Positions 31,451-39,108 of a DNA stretch of 64,000 nt are shown one piece after another. The notes below the pieces were generated by a model that worked only from the letters and a program-made list of their open reading frames with translations, was not told the origin of the DNA and searched no databases. The translations under genes and the position numbers were made by a program. The DNA comes from a virus. Position 1 is the stretch's first letter. Every line of letters begins with the position of its first letter. The stretch spans positions 1-64,000 of the IMG/VR virus record IMGVR_UViG_3300043548_000582. One strand, given 5' to 3'.

Positions 31451-32456
31451 GAGTTATGTGGTTTCCAAGTTTTTTGAACTGGGACCATATCCAACGCAGA
31501 ACGCATACAACAACACATATCAATGTTGCTGCCCTATATGTAAAGAAGGTAAAAGTTTTGGAAAAAAACAGAGATGTTTCTACATCCCATCAAACGATTT
31601 GATATTTTGCCACAATTGTGGATGGTCTAGCAAGCCTCTGAAGTGGATTACCACAGTCTCCGGGATGTCGGTATCTGAAGTTTATGCAGAAATACAACAG
31701 GGTGAGTTTGATATGATTAATATATCAGATGGCGAAGTTCCAACCTCTGTTGAAGTGCCATCATTACCTCAAGATTGCATCAATTTATACGACAAAACTC
31801 AAGTCTCGTTCTACATTAAAAATAATATAGTTGTAAATGCCTTCAAATATTTAAAATCTAGAAATCTGCTGAAGGCCATCAACAAACCAGACTCCATGTA
31901 TATATCTTTGAAGGATTATGGACACAAAAACAGATTGGTTCTACCATTCAAGGACGTTGATGGTAAAATTGTATTCTACCAAAGCCGTAAAATATTTGAT
32001 TGGGACGAAAAATGCAGATACTTATCAAAGCGTGATTCAGATAAATCGCTATTCAACATAGATAAGGTCGATTCATCGAATGGTGATGTCATTTACATGT
32101 TTGAAGGCCCGATTGATGCGTGTTTTATAAAAAACGGAGTCGCGGTCGCTGGCATTAATGAAGGTAATGTGCTGTTTACAAATAAACAAGAAGAACAACT
32201 AAGGCAGTTTAAGTTTTTCAAAGTTGTTTGGTGTTTGGATAGCCAATATTTGGATTCAGCGAGTAGAGAAAAAACCAAAGTGTTGCTAGAATCTGGACAA
32301 ACTGTATTTATTTGGCCTGAAAATTACGGCAAAAGATACAAAGACTTCAATGAAATGTGTATAGATAGAGATATTTTTGAAATAGATCAAGAATTTGTCA
32401 ATAAAAATACATATTCTGGTAAATTGGGTCTTACAAGATTAAGAATGATCAATTAA
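31389..32456 (+). CDS. 61: DNA primase gp61
   Basis: This roughly 355-residue protein is colinear with T4 gp61 (342). A zinc-binding domain CCCPICKEG then CHNCGWSSKP lies near residues 43-85. A linker precedes the TOPRIM-type domain with NRLVLPFKDVDGKIVFYQSR, VIYMFEGPIDACFIKNG (catalytic Glu) and VVWCLDSQYLD. The C-terminal YKDFNEMCIDRD then GLTRLRM matches the T4 end. The open frame reaches 31362. I chose the ATG at 31389, which still overlaps the previous gene. It makes RNA primers with gp41. A terminator follows the stop. Confidence 0.9.
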   Translation: MSAILRGLNSKKTNHFINLPESYVVSKFFELGPYPTQNAYNNTYQCCCPICKEGKSFGKKQRCFYIPSNDLIFCHNCGWSSKPLKWITTVSGMSVSEVYAEIQQGEFDMINISDGEVPTSVEVPSLPQDCINLYDKTQVSFYIKNNIVVNAFKYLKSRNLLKAINKPDSMYISLKDYGHKNRLVLPFKDVDGKIVFYQSRKIFDWDEKCRYLSKRDSDKSLFNIDKVDSSNGDVIYMFEGPIDACFIKNGVAVAGINEGNVLFTNKQEEQLRQFKFFKVVWCLDSQYLDSASREKTKVLLESGQTVFIWPENYGKRYKDFNEMCIDRDIFEIDQEFVNKNTYSGKLGLTRLRMIN

Positions 32457-32460
32457 ACAA

Positions 32461-32491
32461 AAAACCCATGGATAACCATGGGTTTTTTTTT
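32461..32491. terminator. Bidirectional rho-independent terminator
   Basis: CCCATGG (32465-32471), loop ATAA, CCATGGG (32476-32482), with four or more A before and nine T after (32483-32491). It separates convergent primase and the minus-strand 147-residue gene. Confidence 0.88.
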
Positions 32492-32512
32492 GATTTTTAG
32501 GGTTTTTAAAAT

Positions 32513-32956
32513 TCAGACATACTTGTATTTCGCATTCTTGGTCTGCGCCATGAATCCGAGGAATCCTTGGTGCAACGCAGCCAAGTCAGAAGCAACACGG
32601 GATATCTTCGTTTGCTGTGATTGTTTCATCTTATCAAACACTGTATCAGGCTCCGCATTAGCTAATCTGCTTTGAATGCTTGTTGGGTCTTCGCTATTCA
32701 AGACCTTTAAGAATTGATCGATTGAATCAATCCATGTTTGCAGTTCACCTACGATTTGCTGGTTTCTTTTTGAGAGGATATCAGCTAATTCGCTTTGTGT
32801 AGTGTCCATATCAGTCGATGCGTCGAATGCAGTTGGGTCAGTTCCATCATCTAGAGAGTTTTCCATAGCATCTCTTTCGAGATCGTCATCCATCATATCA
32901 ATATCATCGGCTTCTAATAAAACCTTCTTAAATCTAGCAGCGTATAGATTGGTCAT
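32513..32956 (-). CDS. Late protein with capsid-targeting-like N-terminus
   Basis: This 147-residue protein starts MTNLYAARFKKVLLE, then ADDIDMMDDDLER. L-L-E fits the [I/L]-x-E cut rule. An acidic Asp-rich segment (residues 17-55) precedes a helical domain (ELADILSKRNQQIVGELQTW, IDQFLKVLNS) and a C-terminal HQGFLGFMAQTKNAKYKYV. The frame is open to 33013, but a late box 5 nt before 32956 fixes the start. Similar proteins occur in marine T4-like phages without known function. It probably enters the head with the others (inference). Confidence 0.62.
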   Translation of the reverse strand: MTNLYAARFKKVLLEADDIDMMDDDLERDAMENSLDDGTDPTAFDASTDMDTTQSELADILSKRNQQIVGELQTWIDSIDQFLKVLNSEDPTSIQSRLANAEPDTVFDKMKQSQQTKISRVASDLAALHQGFLGFMAQTKNAKYKYV

Positions 32957-32961
32957 AGCAG

Positions 32962-32967
32962 TATTTA
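32962..32967 (-). promoter_or_regulatory. Late promoter box before the 147-residue gene
   Basis: Minus-strand TAAATA, 5 nt before the ATG at 32956. A plus-strand late box lies 14 bp away, forming a divergent late pair. Confidence 0.62.
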
Positions 32968-32980
32968 GTGCTTTGATGAA

Positions 32981-32986
32981 TAAATA
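32981..32986 (+). promoter_or_regulatory. Late promoter box before the 120-residue gene
   Basis: TAAATA (in ATGAATAAATATAC), 5 nt before the ATG at 32992. It is divergent from the box at 32962-32967. Confidence 0.62.
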
Positions 32987-32991
32987 TACAC

Positions 32992-33354
32992 ATGGCAAGC
33001 AAAGATTCCCCATATTCTACAGGTTTCATGTCTTCAAATATTAATTTTGATACTGATACCGAACAAATGTTTAGACAGATCAAAAGAGAAGAAAACGAAA
33101 CACACGAAGCTATTCCAACTTTGCCATATGAAATGACAATGTTGCCACAATACTGCGCGAATATTGTCGATAATGCCATGAATGCATCAATTAACATAGA
33201 AAATGTACTAAAATCTAAGAATTTTAAAAATAAAGACGACCTTTTAAAGTTAAAGAACAATTTGGATAAAATGATAAAATATCTCATCAGAAATGTCGAT
33301 CCAACTCTTGACAAATTCGCAATAAGGCGTAGTATGGACTCAAATGACGAGTAA
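32992..33354 (+). CDS. Hypothetical late protein
   Basis: This 120-residue protein is not recognised. The N-terminus (ASKDSPYSTGFMSSNINFDT) is Ser/Asp-rich without a capsid-targeting form. The remainder is helical (EQMFRQIKREENETHEAI, then DDLLKLKNNLDKMIKYLIRN). The late box directly upstream points to a structural or assembly role. It overlaps the next gene by 11 nt. Confidence 0.5.
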   Translation: MASKDSPYSTGFMSSNINFDTDTEQMFRQIKREENETHEAIPTLPYEMTMLPQYCANIVDNAMNASINIENVLKSKNFKNKDDLLKLKNNLDKMIKYLIRNVDPTLDKFAIRRSMDSNDE

Positions 33355-33832
33355 AACAGTGTATAGTTCCATACTGGCATCGCTAGTATCCATCGTATTG
33401 TTATCATATGGACTCAGTACTTGGGTTCCTTTTACAAACACATTATCCTTACTTGGATCGATTTTGATCATCGCTGGTTGCGTTGTATATGCCAAATATA
33501 CGGGGGTTCTTTCAAAGAAAGAAGAAAAACCATCCAGTGATATGGATGATATTGCAAATATGATTTCTGAAATGGATGAAGTCATATCTGAATATGAAAA
33601 CATGCTTTCAGAGCAACTGGTAAAACTTCCATGCAACTGCGGTCAGACTTTATTCGAGGGTATTTTGATACCAAATGCCGAGAATATGTGTAAATGTCCA
33701 TCTTGCAAAGAGACATACAAGGTTATGGTAAGCTATGATTCAATTCTGGTTACAGAACCTCTGGAACCAGCTACCATTTATGAAAATTTAACAAAAGCTG
33801 CTTCGACCGACATTAATAAAACGCTAGAGTAA
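33344..33832 (+). CDS. Membrane protein with zinc-ribbon-like domain
   Basis: This 162-residue protein has two N-terminal transmembrane helices (about residues 7-26 and 32-51, SILASLVSIVLLSYGL and LSLLGSILIIAGCVVYA). A charged helical linker follows (DMDDIANMISEMDEVISEYE). A cytosolic-looking cysteine module comes next: LPCNCGQTLFEG then CKCPSCKETYKV, four to five cysteines resembling a zinc ribbon. No family is recognised. Its role could be at the host membrane during infection. Confidence 0.55.
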   Translation: MTSKTVYSSILASLVSIVLLSYGLSTWVPFTNTLSLLGSILIIAGCVVYAKYTGVLSKKEEKPSSDMDDIANMISEMDEVISEYENMLSEQLVKLPCNCGQTLFEGILIPNAENMCKCPSCKETYKVMVSYDSILVTEPLEPATIYENLTKAASTDINKTLE

Positions 33833-33841
33833 ACTGGTCGC

Positions 33842-34081
33842 ATGCAAAACGTAAATATAAAACTGAAAAACGGCAAAGTCGAAATCATGGATGCAGTTTC
33901 ATTCTCCAGATGGGTTTGTCTGGTCGAAGCTTTCGACATTATTTTTGAAAAAGCCGCTCAGCTCAATTTGGATATTGAGAGCTTTATAAAACCCGTCGCC
34001 ATCGAACACTACATCAACGAAAGATTCGATTCTGTTCTGTGTGATGTGAAGTATGAATTGGAGAATGGTTTATTGAACTGA
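33842..34081 (+). CDS. Hypothetical small protein
   Basis: This 79-residue protein begins MQNVNIKLKNGKVEIMDAVS and continues with helices (RWVCLVEAFDIIFEKAAQL, VAIEHYINERFDSVL). It is not recognised. It overlaps the 3' end of the convergent GT27-like gene by 12 nt, with no terminator between them. Confidence 0.45.
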   Translation: MQNVNIKLKNGKVEIMDAVSFSRWVCLVEAFDIIFEKAAQLNLDIESFIKPVAIEHYINERFDSVLCDVKYELENGLLN

Positions 34082-34897
34082 TAACTCTCGCTCAATTCGT
34101 TCAATTGTCTCTTTACCAAGAGAAGGTTCGAAGTGTGCTTTTAGTTCAGTTGTATCCAAATCTAGTTCTTTGAATCCGATGAGATAATTTTTGAATCTTT
34201 GGTCTAGCTGATTTGGGTACGACACACCTTCTGGTCTATAAAATCGATGGCACCACCTTAAAAACGGCAGGCATAGTGTTCGCTTGCCGTTTTTTCTGTA
34301 TTTTTCGTGGATGTATCCTTCTTCACCACCAAATCCCCTGAACTTTGTATTGAATCCTAACCATGAATCTTTTCTACATGAAAATAATCCAAGACCCTGC
34401 GCGGGTATCTCAAAAGGAACTCCGTTAGGATCTTCGCCTCGCTCATCATTACCCCACACCCCCCACATATTTGACCTCCAAACGAGATCAAAATGGGTAG
34501 AAGTTCCTTTAAGATTGTCATAAACCAATGGTCCTTGTAATAAATTGCCGTCATCTTCATTGTTATCATAAAAGTCTATTAATTTTTTAAGAGATCCCGG
34601 TTCTAGAAGAACATGACTGTCTATACTTAGCACATAAGGTGTCTCAGCAAGATCAAAAATTTTATTTCTGACAATAGTCGATTTATAATTTGTGAAAGGA
34701 AAGTATTGCACTGGTTCATCAACCCAATCTAAAAATTCCCGTATGCATTTGGAATGTGTTCCAGATGGATTATTGTCAATCACGACAAATTCGACATTAT
34801 CCATCACTTCTTTGTGAAATAATCTGATTGATTGTATTGTGAAATACAAACCGTCCAGATCATCATGAACTGCCATCCCAATTGTAAGTTTCCTCAT
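34070..34897 (-). CDS. GT2/GT27-like glycosyltransferase (polypeptide GalNAc-transferase-like)
   Basis: This 275-residue GT-A enzyme starts KLTIGMAVHDDLDGLYFTIQ. It has FVVIDNNPSGTHSKC, the metal motif YVLSIDSHVLL (D-S-H, the D-x-H form typical of polypeptide GalNAc-transferases), and WGVWGNDERGEDP. FEIPAQGLGLFSCRKDSWLG follows, then FRGFGGEEGYIHEKYRKNG with LPFLRWCHRFYRP. The GG-E-x-x-x block parallels the Gal/GalNAc-T motif. Family members are found in bacteria and viruses with unknown acceptors. It precedes two Thr/Pro-rich mucin-like virion genes, which would be natural acceptors (inference). It has an early-type promoter. Confidence 0.72.
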   Translation of the reverse strand: MRKLTIGMAVHDDLDGLYFTIQSIRLFHKEVMDNVEFVVIDNNPSGTHSKCIREFLDWVDEPVQYFPFTNYKSTIVRNKIFDLAETPYVLSIDSHVLLEPGSLKKLIDFYDNNEDDGNLLQGPLVYDNLKGTSTHFDLVWRSNMWGVWGNDERGEDPNGVPFEIPAQGLGLFSCRKDSWLGFNTKFRGFGGEEGYIHEKYRKNGKRTLCLPFLRWCHRFYRPEGVSYPNQLDQRFKNYLIGFKELDLDTTELKAHFEPSLGKETIERIERELSVQ

Positions 34898-34902
34898 ATT
34901 TT

Positions 34903-34930
34903 AATTTATTAAAAATTGAGTTTTTTGCAA
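34903..34930 (-). promoter_or_regulatory. Early-type promoter before the GT27-like gene
   Basis: Minus-strand TTGCAA (34930-34925), 16 nt, TAAATT (34908-34903), 5 nt to the ATG at 34897. The -35 is imperfect. It lies in the 3' end of the mucin-like gene, giving the transferase earlier expression than its virion neighbours. Confidence 0.4.
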
Positions 34931-35223
34931 GTATTTTCAACACATTCAGATGTTGTCGATGTGTTTAATGGAATTATCGTGGTGGTTGTAGTTGTGGTAG
35001 TAGTTGCTGGGAGGGTTGTGTTTATAGTCGATGGATCTGTTAATGAAGGAGACGGGGGGATTCTTACTTTCATTATCGGAGGTAGTGGAAACGGTGATTT
35101 TGTTGTATTTTCGACCGGAGGAGGGAATATATACTTTATTTTAGGAGGACAGCACGGTATTTTTGGAGTTGCCGTTGTTGTCGAAGTAGTGGTCGGTTCT
35201 GGTGTTGTACCTGTCGTTTCCAT
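34909..35223 (-). CDS. Mucin-like Thr/Pro-rich protein
   Basis: This 104-residue protein starts METTGTTPEPTTTSTTTATP and has a short central core with a paired cysteine and prolines (KIPCCPPKIKYIFPPP, then PLPPIMKVRIPPSPSLTDPS). A second Thr run (TTLPATTTTTTTTT) precedes a two-cysteine C-terminus (ECVENTCKKLNF). The core is similar to that of the next gene (IKV-PPS-LTDPSSI), so the two are paralogues. Thr/Pro runs of this type are classical O-glycosylation targets. The location beside fibre genes suggests a virion surface role. The complementary Val-rich frame is a shadow. Confidence 0.6.
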   Translation of the reverse strand: METTGTTPEPTTTSTTTATPKIPCCPPKIKYIFPPPVENTTKSPFPLPPIMKVRIPPSPSLTDPSTINTTLPATTTTTTTTTIIPLNTSTTSECVENTCKKLNF

Positions 35224-35225
35224 AA

Positions 35226-35699
35226 TTAATATCCTAATTTATTAACACATGGTTTGCAAATTATACTGACTGTTGTGGATGTTGATGTCGATGTTGTAGT
35301 TATCGGCTGTATCGTAGTTGGAGTGATAGTTGTAGTTGATATAATCGAAGATGGGTCCGTCAATGGATAGCTCGGAGGAACTTTGACGGTTATGGCTTCA
35401 GGAAGAGGCGTCGGGGTTTTCGTAGTTACTATTACCGGTTCAGGAGGATGCTCTATAATCAACTCAGGGCAACTTAAACATGGGTAGCATGTCGTAGATC
35501 CCGGAATTGGGGGTGGTGTCGTGGCTGTAGTTCCAGTGGTAGTACTTGTTGTTGTACTTGTGAGTGGGGGGGTAGTTGTAGTGGTAGTAGTTGTAGTGGT
35601 AGTAGTTGTGGTACTACCTGAAGGTGGCGGGGTAGTTGTAGACGAACCCTCTGGTGGAGGTGTAGTTTCGTCTGGTGGAGGTGTAGTTTCGTCTGGCAT
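35226..35699 (-). CDS. Mucin-like Thr/Pro-rich protein, larger paralogue
   Basis: This 157-residue protein begins with a direct DETTPPP repeat and a long Thr run (about residues 30-60, almost only T with a few S, P and G). Then comes a cysteine-containing core (TTCYPCLSCPELIIEHPPEP, and ITVKVPPSYPLTDPSSI), a second Thr/Ser run, and a terminal IICKPCVNKLGY. The core shares V-x-V-PPS-x-LTDPSSI with the neighbouring protein. An AGGAT lies before the ATG. The Thr-coding triplet repeats could change length by slippage without breaking the frame. A mucin-like virion protein is inferred. Confidence 0.6.
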   Translation of the reverse strand: MPDETTPPPDETTPPPEGSSTTTPPPSGSTTTTTTTTTTTTTTPPLTSTTTSTTTGTTATTPPPIPGSTTCYPCLSCPELIIEHPPEPVIVTTKTPTPLPEAITVKVPPSYPLTDPSSIISTTTITPTTIQPITTTSTSTSTTVSIICKPCVNKLGY

Positions 35700-35701
35700 A
35701 C

Positions 35702-36466
35702 TTACATCCTGTTAAATTCGACTGTTTCTACAGTTGTTGCATTTTCGGTTCCTTGTGTGTGAAAATTTTTCAAAAACAAAACACTTGGAGCACTTAATGA
35801 CGAGATAGGAGATGAATATGAAAAACCGGGTCTAAATATGTCAGCGGAATCAGGATTGAAATTTATATTAATCGAAGTTAATTCTATGAATTCAGTTGAT
35901 CCGTCTGGTTTAAAATCTATAGTGATCTTATCAGTGTTTGTATATTTAAATCGCATGGTTTTGTACGACTTGCCACTTGATAATATCTTAAATTCTGGAT
36001 TTATATTTGAAAGTTCATTATAGTATGTAACATTATCATTAAAATCTCTTATAATTAAACTATTTCGTTTTATACTACCTAAACCAACACCGCTTCGAGT
36101 ATTTGATGATAAAGCAAACAATCCAGTGGTGTCAAATGCTATACAAATCCCTAGAATTGAATCACTTTCCCCATTACCTTCGAGTATTATGCGTTCATAA
36201 TTTTCAGTTAATATGTAATTTCCATCTTCATCTAGTAAAAAACCAGATAAGGGAACAGTTCCGCTATATCCCAAATAATGACCCGGAATTGAAGACAGAG
36301 ATGGTTTTGTTGATGTTAAGAAAGTTGCAAATGCAGCTTCATTACCAGATATAGCATACTGAAAACTCCAAATTATGTCATAATTTGGGTTGTAGTTCTT
36401 TTTTTCATCTACAAATGCTATATATTTTGCATTTGCTGGTAATTTAACATCAGATGGAAAGCTCAT
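35702..36466 (-). CDS. Virion protein, possible lectin-like beta-sandwich
   Basis: This 254-residue protein is beta-rich throughout. NAKYIAFVDEKKNYNPNYDI is followed by IWSFQYAISGNE, LGICIAFDTTGLFALSSNT, SLIIRDFNDNVTYYNELS and KSYKTMRFKYTNTDKITIDF. The order F-D-x-x-G, then I-x-D, then R-x-x-Y at the end resembles L-type or ConA-like lectin folds, but no exact family is identified. It sits 2 nt from the mucin-like gene and 1 nt from the collar fibre gene, within the adhesion module. Confidence 0.5.
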   Translation of the reverse strand: MSFPSDVKLPANAKYIAFVDEKKNYNPNYDIIWSFQYAISGNEAAFATFLTSTKPSLSSIPGHYLGYSGTVPLSGFLLDEDGNYILTENYERIILEGNGESDSILGICIAFDTTGLFALSSNTRSGVGLGSIKRNSLIIRDFNDNVTYYNELSNINPEFKILSSGKSYKTMRFKYTNTDKITIDFKPDGSTEFIELTSININFNPDSADIFRPGFSYSSPISSLSAPSVLFLKNFHTQGTENATTVETVEFNRM

Positions 36467-36467
36467 A

Positions 36468-38012
36468 TTATAAAGTATAACCGATTAGTCGCACGCTACC
36501 ATTCTCGTCAGAGTTTCCTATCGACACTCGAAGTGCAAAAGATGAAGAATTTCCGTTTGAACTCAGGGGAATCATGCATTGAGTGGTTGAAGTGGAACCT
36601 CCGTAAAATTTTGTGCTTGATTTATTTATCAAATATTCATTTACACCAACAACGTAGAGATTTGTTGGTGTATTTAAAAGTGATGTATTTAAAGCAGCAC
36701 ATATTATGCCTTGCTGACCATTATTCGTTAAATTCAACGTACTTTCCAGCAAGACCGTTTTCGCATTCGCTGGTAATGTTTGCGGCAATGCTAATATGGT
36801 AGGATAAACTGTAATAGTTGACGTTTCAGACATATTACTAGTTACAGTTTTTACAGTGATTGGAGTTTTCAAGAATTTCACATATCCTGAAGAATTTACT
36901 ATCTCTGTACCTGAAAGCGTGGTTACAACACCAGCTGATACAAATGGAACTGAGCTTACTCTTCCATAATCATCAACAATAAATGGAGTTTCCACAGTTG
37001 TTGATGGTATAATTGGCGGTAAACCAATTTGTATATTGCCACTCAACGTGCTGACAGGAGTTCCAGTTACAGTAACTCCATTCAATGTTCCAGATAGTGT
37101 ATTTCTAACAGTGAGGGTCGATGTTACTAAATTATCAGCGATAGCTTTGATAATGAAATTGGTCCCGACTGCACTCAAGGATACATTAGTTCCACTGTTC
37201 AAGCTAAACGTTGTCGAAGATGCTGGGTCTCCAGTTACCCCATACAATGTTTTATTTGTTAAATTAGGAACATTGAAGTTTCCACCAGAGCCTCCGTAAG
37301 TGGTGCCTATGGCGGCGGATAGATCTGGGTATACTGATCCTGAAACACTCTGACCATTGCATAGAAGCCATCCATAAGGAACAGTTCCTCCAGAAACAAA
37401 CGGTGTTATCATACCTACAGGTATTCTGGATGCAGAATTACTTACATAAAATGTATTAAGAGAAAGCGGAGTCGCCCAAGATAGATTTCCATAGATATCT
37501 GTTGATAAAAAGAAATCATTTTGTAATCCACCAGATGGCCATTTATAATTGACAGATTCTATCGATAGTTTGGACGGCAATGATAGATATTCAGAGTTAT
37601 ATGGTGAAATTCTGTTTGTTGAGATCCCACCACCGCTCAAGTTTAAAGTATTCGTGGATGCGTCGATGTCAATACTGTTACCTGCTGTGTAAACAGATCC
37701 TACAACTCTCCAATTATTGATATCTGTATATAAATTCCCATTGAATTTACATAAAGTTTTGTTCACAGTATTGAATACCAAGTCTCCTACCTGTGCATAT
37801 GAGAAAGTAATGGGATTACCTTCGCCCAAATATTTATTACCAGCGACTAGACCACCGAGAGTTGAGCCATCTCCGATAAACAATCTATCAATGTCGGTTG
37901 CATATCCAAGTTCACCGCTATCTAGAAGTATAAGTTTTCTGTCTGAATCCTGTCCTTGACGAACGATGAGTTTCAGAAGAGTATTTTGGAGGATTTCAAT
38001 TGAATTTGACAT
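36468..38012 (-). CDS. Tail fibre with phage collar domain
   Basis: This 514-residue protein begins with a fibre-attachment module near residues 18-60: RQGQDSDRKLILLDSGELGY, then LFIGDGSTLGG. It resembles the N-terminal domain of Mtd-like and hyaluronidase-like phage fibres. Ser/Thr/Gly-rich strands follow. A tail collar domain lies near 197-260 (MITPFVSGGTVPYGWLLCNG, then YPDLSAAIGTTYGG and FNVPNLTNKT). The C-terminal part repeats beta motifs and ends in RVSIGNSDENGSVRLIGYTL. It shares its N-terminal module with the next gene. Late TAAATA lies 8 nt upstream. Confidence 0.78.
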   Translation of the reverse strand: MSNSIEILQNTLLKLIVRQGQDSDRKLILLDSGELGYATDIDRLFIGDGSTLGGLVAGNKYLGEGNPITFSYAQVGDLVFNTVNKTLCKFNGNLYTDINNWRVVGSVYTAGNSIDIDASTNTLNLSGGGISTNRISPYNSEYLSLPSKLSIESVNYKWPSGGLQNDFFLSTDIYGNLSWATPLSLNTFYVSNSASRIPVGMITPFVSGGTVPYGWLLCNGQSVSGSVYPDLSAAIGTTYGGSGGNFNVPNLTNKTLYGVTGDPASSTTFSLNSGTNVSLSAVGTNFIIKAIADNLVTSTLTVRNTLSGTLNGVTVTGTPVSTLSGNIQIGLPPIIPSTTVETPFIVDDYGRVSSVPFVSAGVVTTLSGTEIVNSSGYVKFLKTPITVKTVTSNMSETSTITVYPTILALPQTLPANAKTVLLESTLNLTNNGQQGIICAALNTSLLNTPTNLYVVGVNEYLINKSSTKFYGGSTSTTQCMIPLSSNGNSSSFALRVSIGNSDENGSVRLIGYTL

Positions 38013-38020
38013 ATTTTATA

Positions 38021-38026
38021 TATTTA
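38021..38026 (-). promoter_or_regulatory. Late promoter box before the collar fibre gene
   Basis: Minus-strand TAAATA, 8 nt before the ATG at 38012. Spacing is longer than at most sites. Confidence 0.45.
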
Positions 38027-39106
38027 AAACTTGAATACTGGTATCGCATATGAACCAGTCCCATATGAGGTTTCTATAACTATAAATCCAGCGGATGATA
38101 ATAAGATATTATTACTAGTCAACCCGTTTGATGAGATTGCACTTATAAGGGTTTGATTTGTGTATGTTGTCTGTAAAGGATTCCCGTTGAATACAGATAA
38201 CATGGAAGTGTTTGTCTCATTTCCAGTAAACGATTGTGTTATAGTCGAAGACAGTGATGTAATTTGACCCTTTGAATTGTATGTGAAGTTGGAAAAACTA
38301 GCATTTCCTCCACTACCCAATATGTCTTTCAATGAAATTACATTGGAGTTATTTTGAATAGTTGCGCCATCAACACTTGCGATGATGGAGACTAACTTCC
38401 CAGCACTTAAACTTAATCCATTTCCAATAGCGTCAGGGCCGATGGAACTCAAACCAACAGAACCCAAAGGCACGCTCGTCAAGGACAGAACACCACTATT
38501 GAACGAGAAACCAGATCCCACATTTAATCTTATGGTATTGCCGCTTCCACCTGTCAATCCGTCGCCAAATGAGCTTGATGCTATGTGGTTTTGATTGATT
38601 TGAAGGACGGATAATTGATTTGTTGTGGAAATCGTGAGGGTAACTCTATCTACATTGGCAGATAATCCATTGGAAGCGGTTGCAACCAACCCACCTTGGT
38701 TATAGGCAGCGCTTTGATCAAAATTAGCGCCACTTATCGCGTTATTTTTGATGCTTAATTGTCTCGATGTGTTATAGTATAGACTTGTGTTATCAGGATT
38801 GGTTCCAATAAATACCCAAGAAGACAATTGACTATAATCCGATCCAGATAATTGATACAAGAACCCGTTTTCATTTACAATATCCCCTCGAACTGCATTT
38901 TGGAGAGTGTTTCTTGTATTTGAAACAGTCAAAGGATCGTGATTTAAGTTGCCAGCAACCACACCTCCAGATAGAATACCATTCCCTATGAATAAACGTT
39001 TAGTATCAACTGTAAATCCAAGCTCTCCTTGCTCAAGTATGATTCTCTGACGTTGTGAATCCGTTCCTCTTCTTACTTTAAGTTTGATTATTGAAATATC
39101 TGCCAT
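38024..39106 (-). CDS. Tail fibre protein, second copy of the attachment module
   Basis: This 360-residue protein starts with the same attachment module as the collar fibre (KVRRGTDSQRQRIILEQGEL, then LFIGNGILSGGVVAGN). It continues in a Ser/Asn/Gly-rich, repeat-like beta region and ends GSYAIPVFKF. No collar domain is present. The two fibres probably attach at the same virion position or assemble together. It lies 12 nt upstream of the collar fibre gene and 3 nt after the baseplate-fibre gene. Confidence 0.68.
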   Translation of the reverse strand: MADISIIKLKVRRGTDSQRQRIILEQGELGFTVDTKRLFIGNGILSGGVVAGNLNHDPLTVSNTRNTLQNAVRGDIVNENGFLYQLSGSDYSQLSSWVFIGTNPDNTSLYYNTSRQLSIKNNAISGANFDQSAAYNQGGLVATASNGLSANVDRVTLTISTTNQLSVLQINQNHIASSSFGDGLTGGSGNTIRLNVGSGFSFNSGVLSLTSVPLGSVGLSSIGPDAIGNGLSLSAGKLVSIIASVDGATIQNNSNVISLKDILGSGGNASFSNFTYNSKGQITSLSSTITQSFTGNETNTSMLSVFNGNPLQTTYTNQTLISAISSNGLTSNNILLSSAGFIVIETSYGTGSYAIPVFKF

Positions 39107-39108
39107 AA

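Noticed and set aside
35576-35582. Run of seven G as a phase-variable contingency tract
   Set aside because: Seven is short, it codes Pro within the Thr/Pro tract, and no second frame with a sensible product is visible.
34916-35715. Val/Gly-rich plus-strand open frames opposite the mucin-like genes
   Set aside because: They are the reverse complement of Thr-codon runs and have no promoter. The minus-strand frames have the neighbouring operon context and a conserved core.
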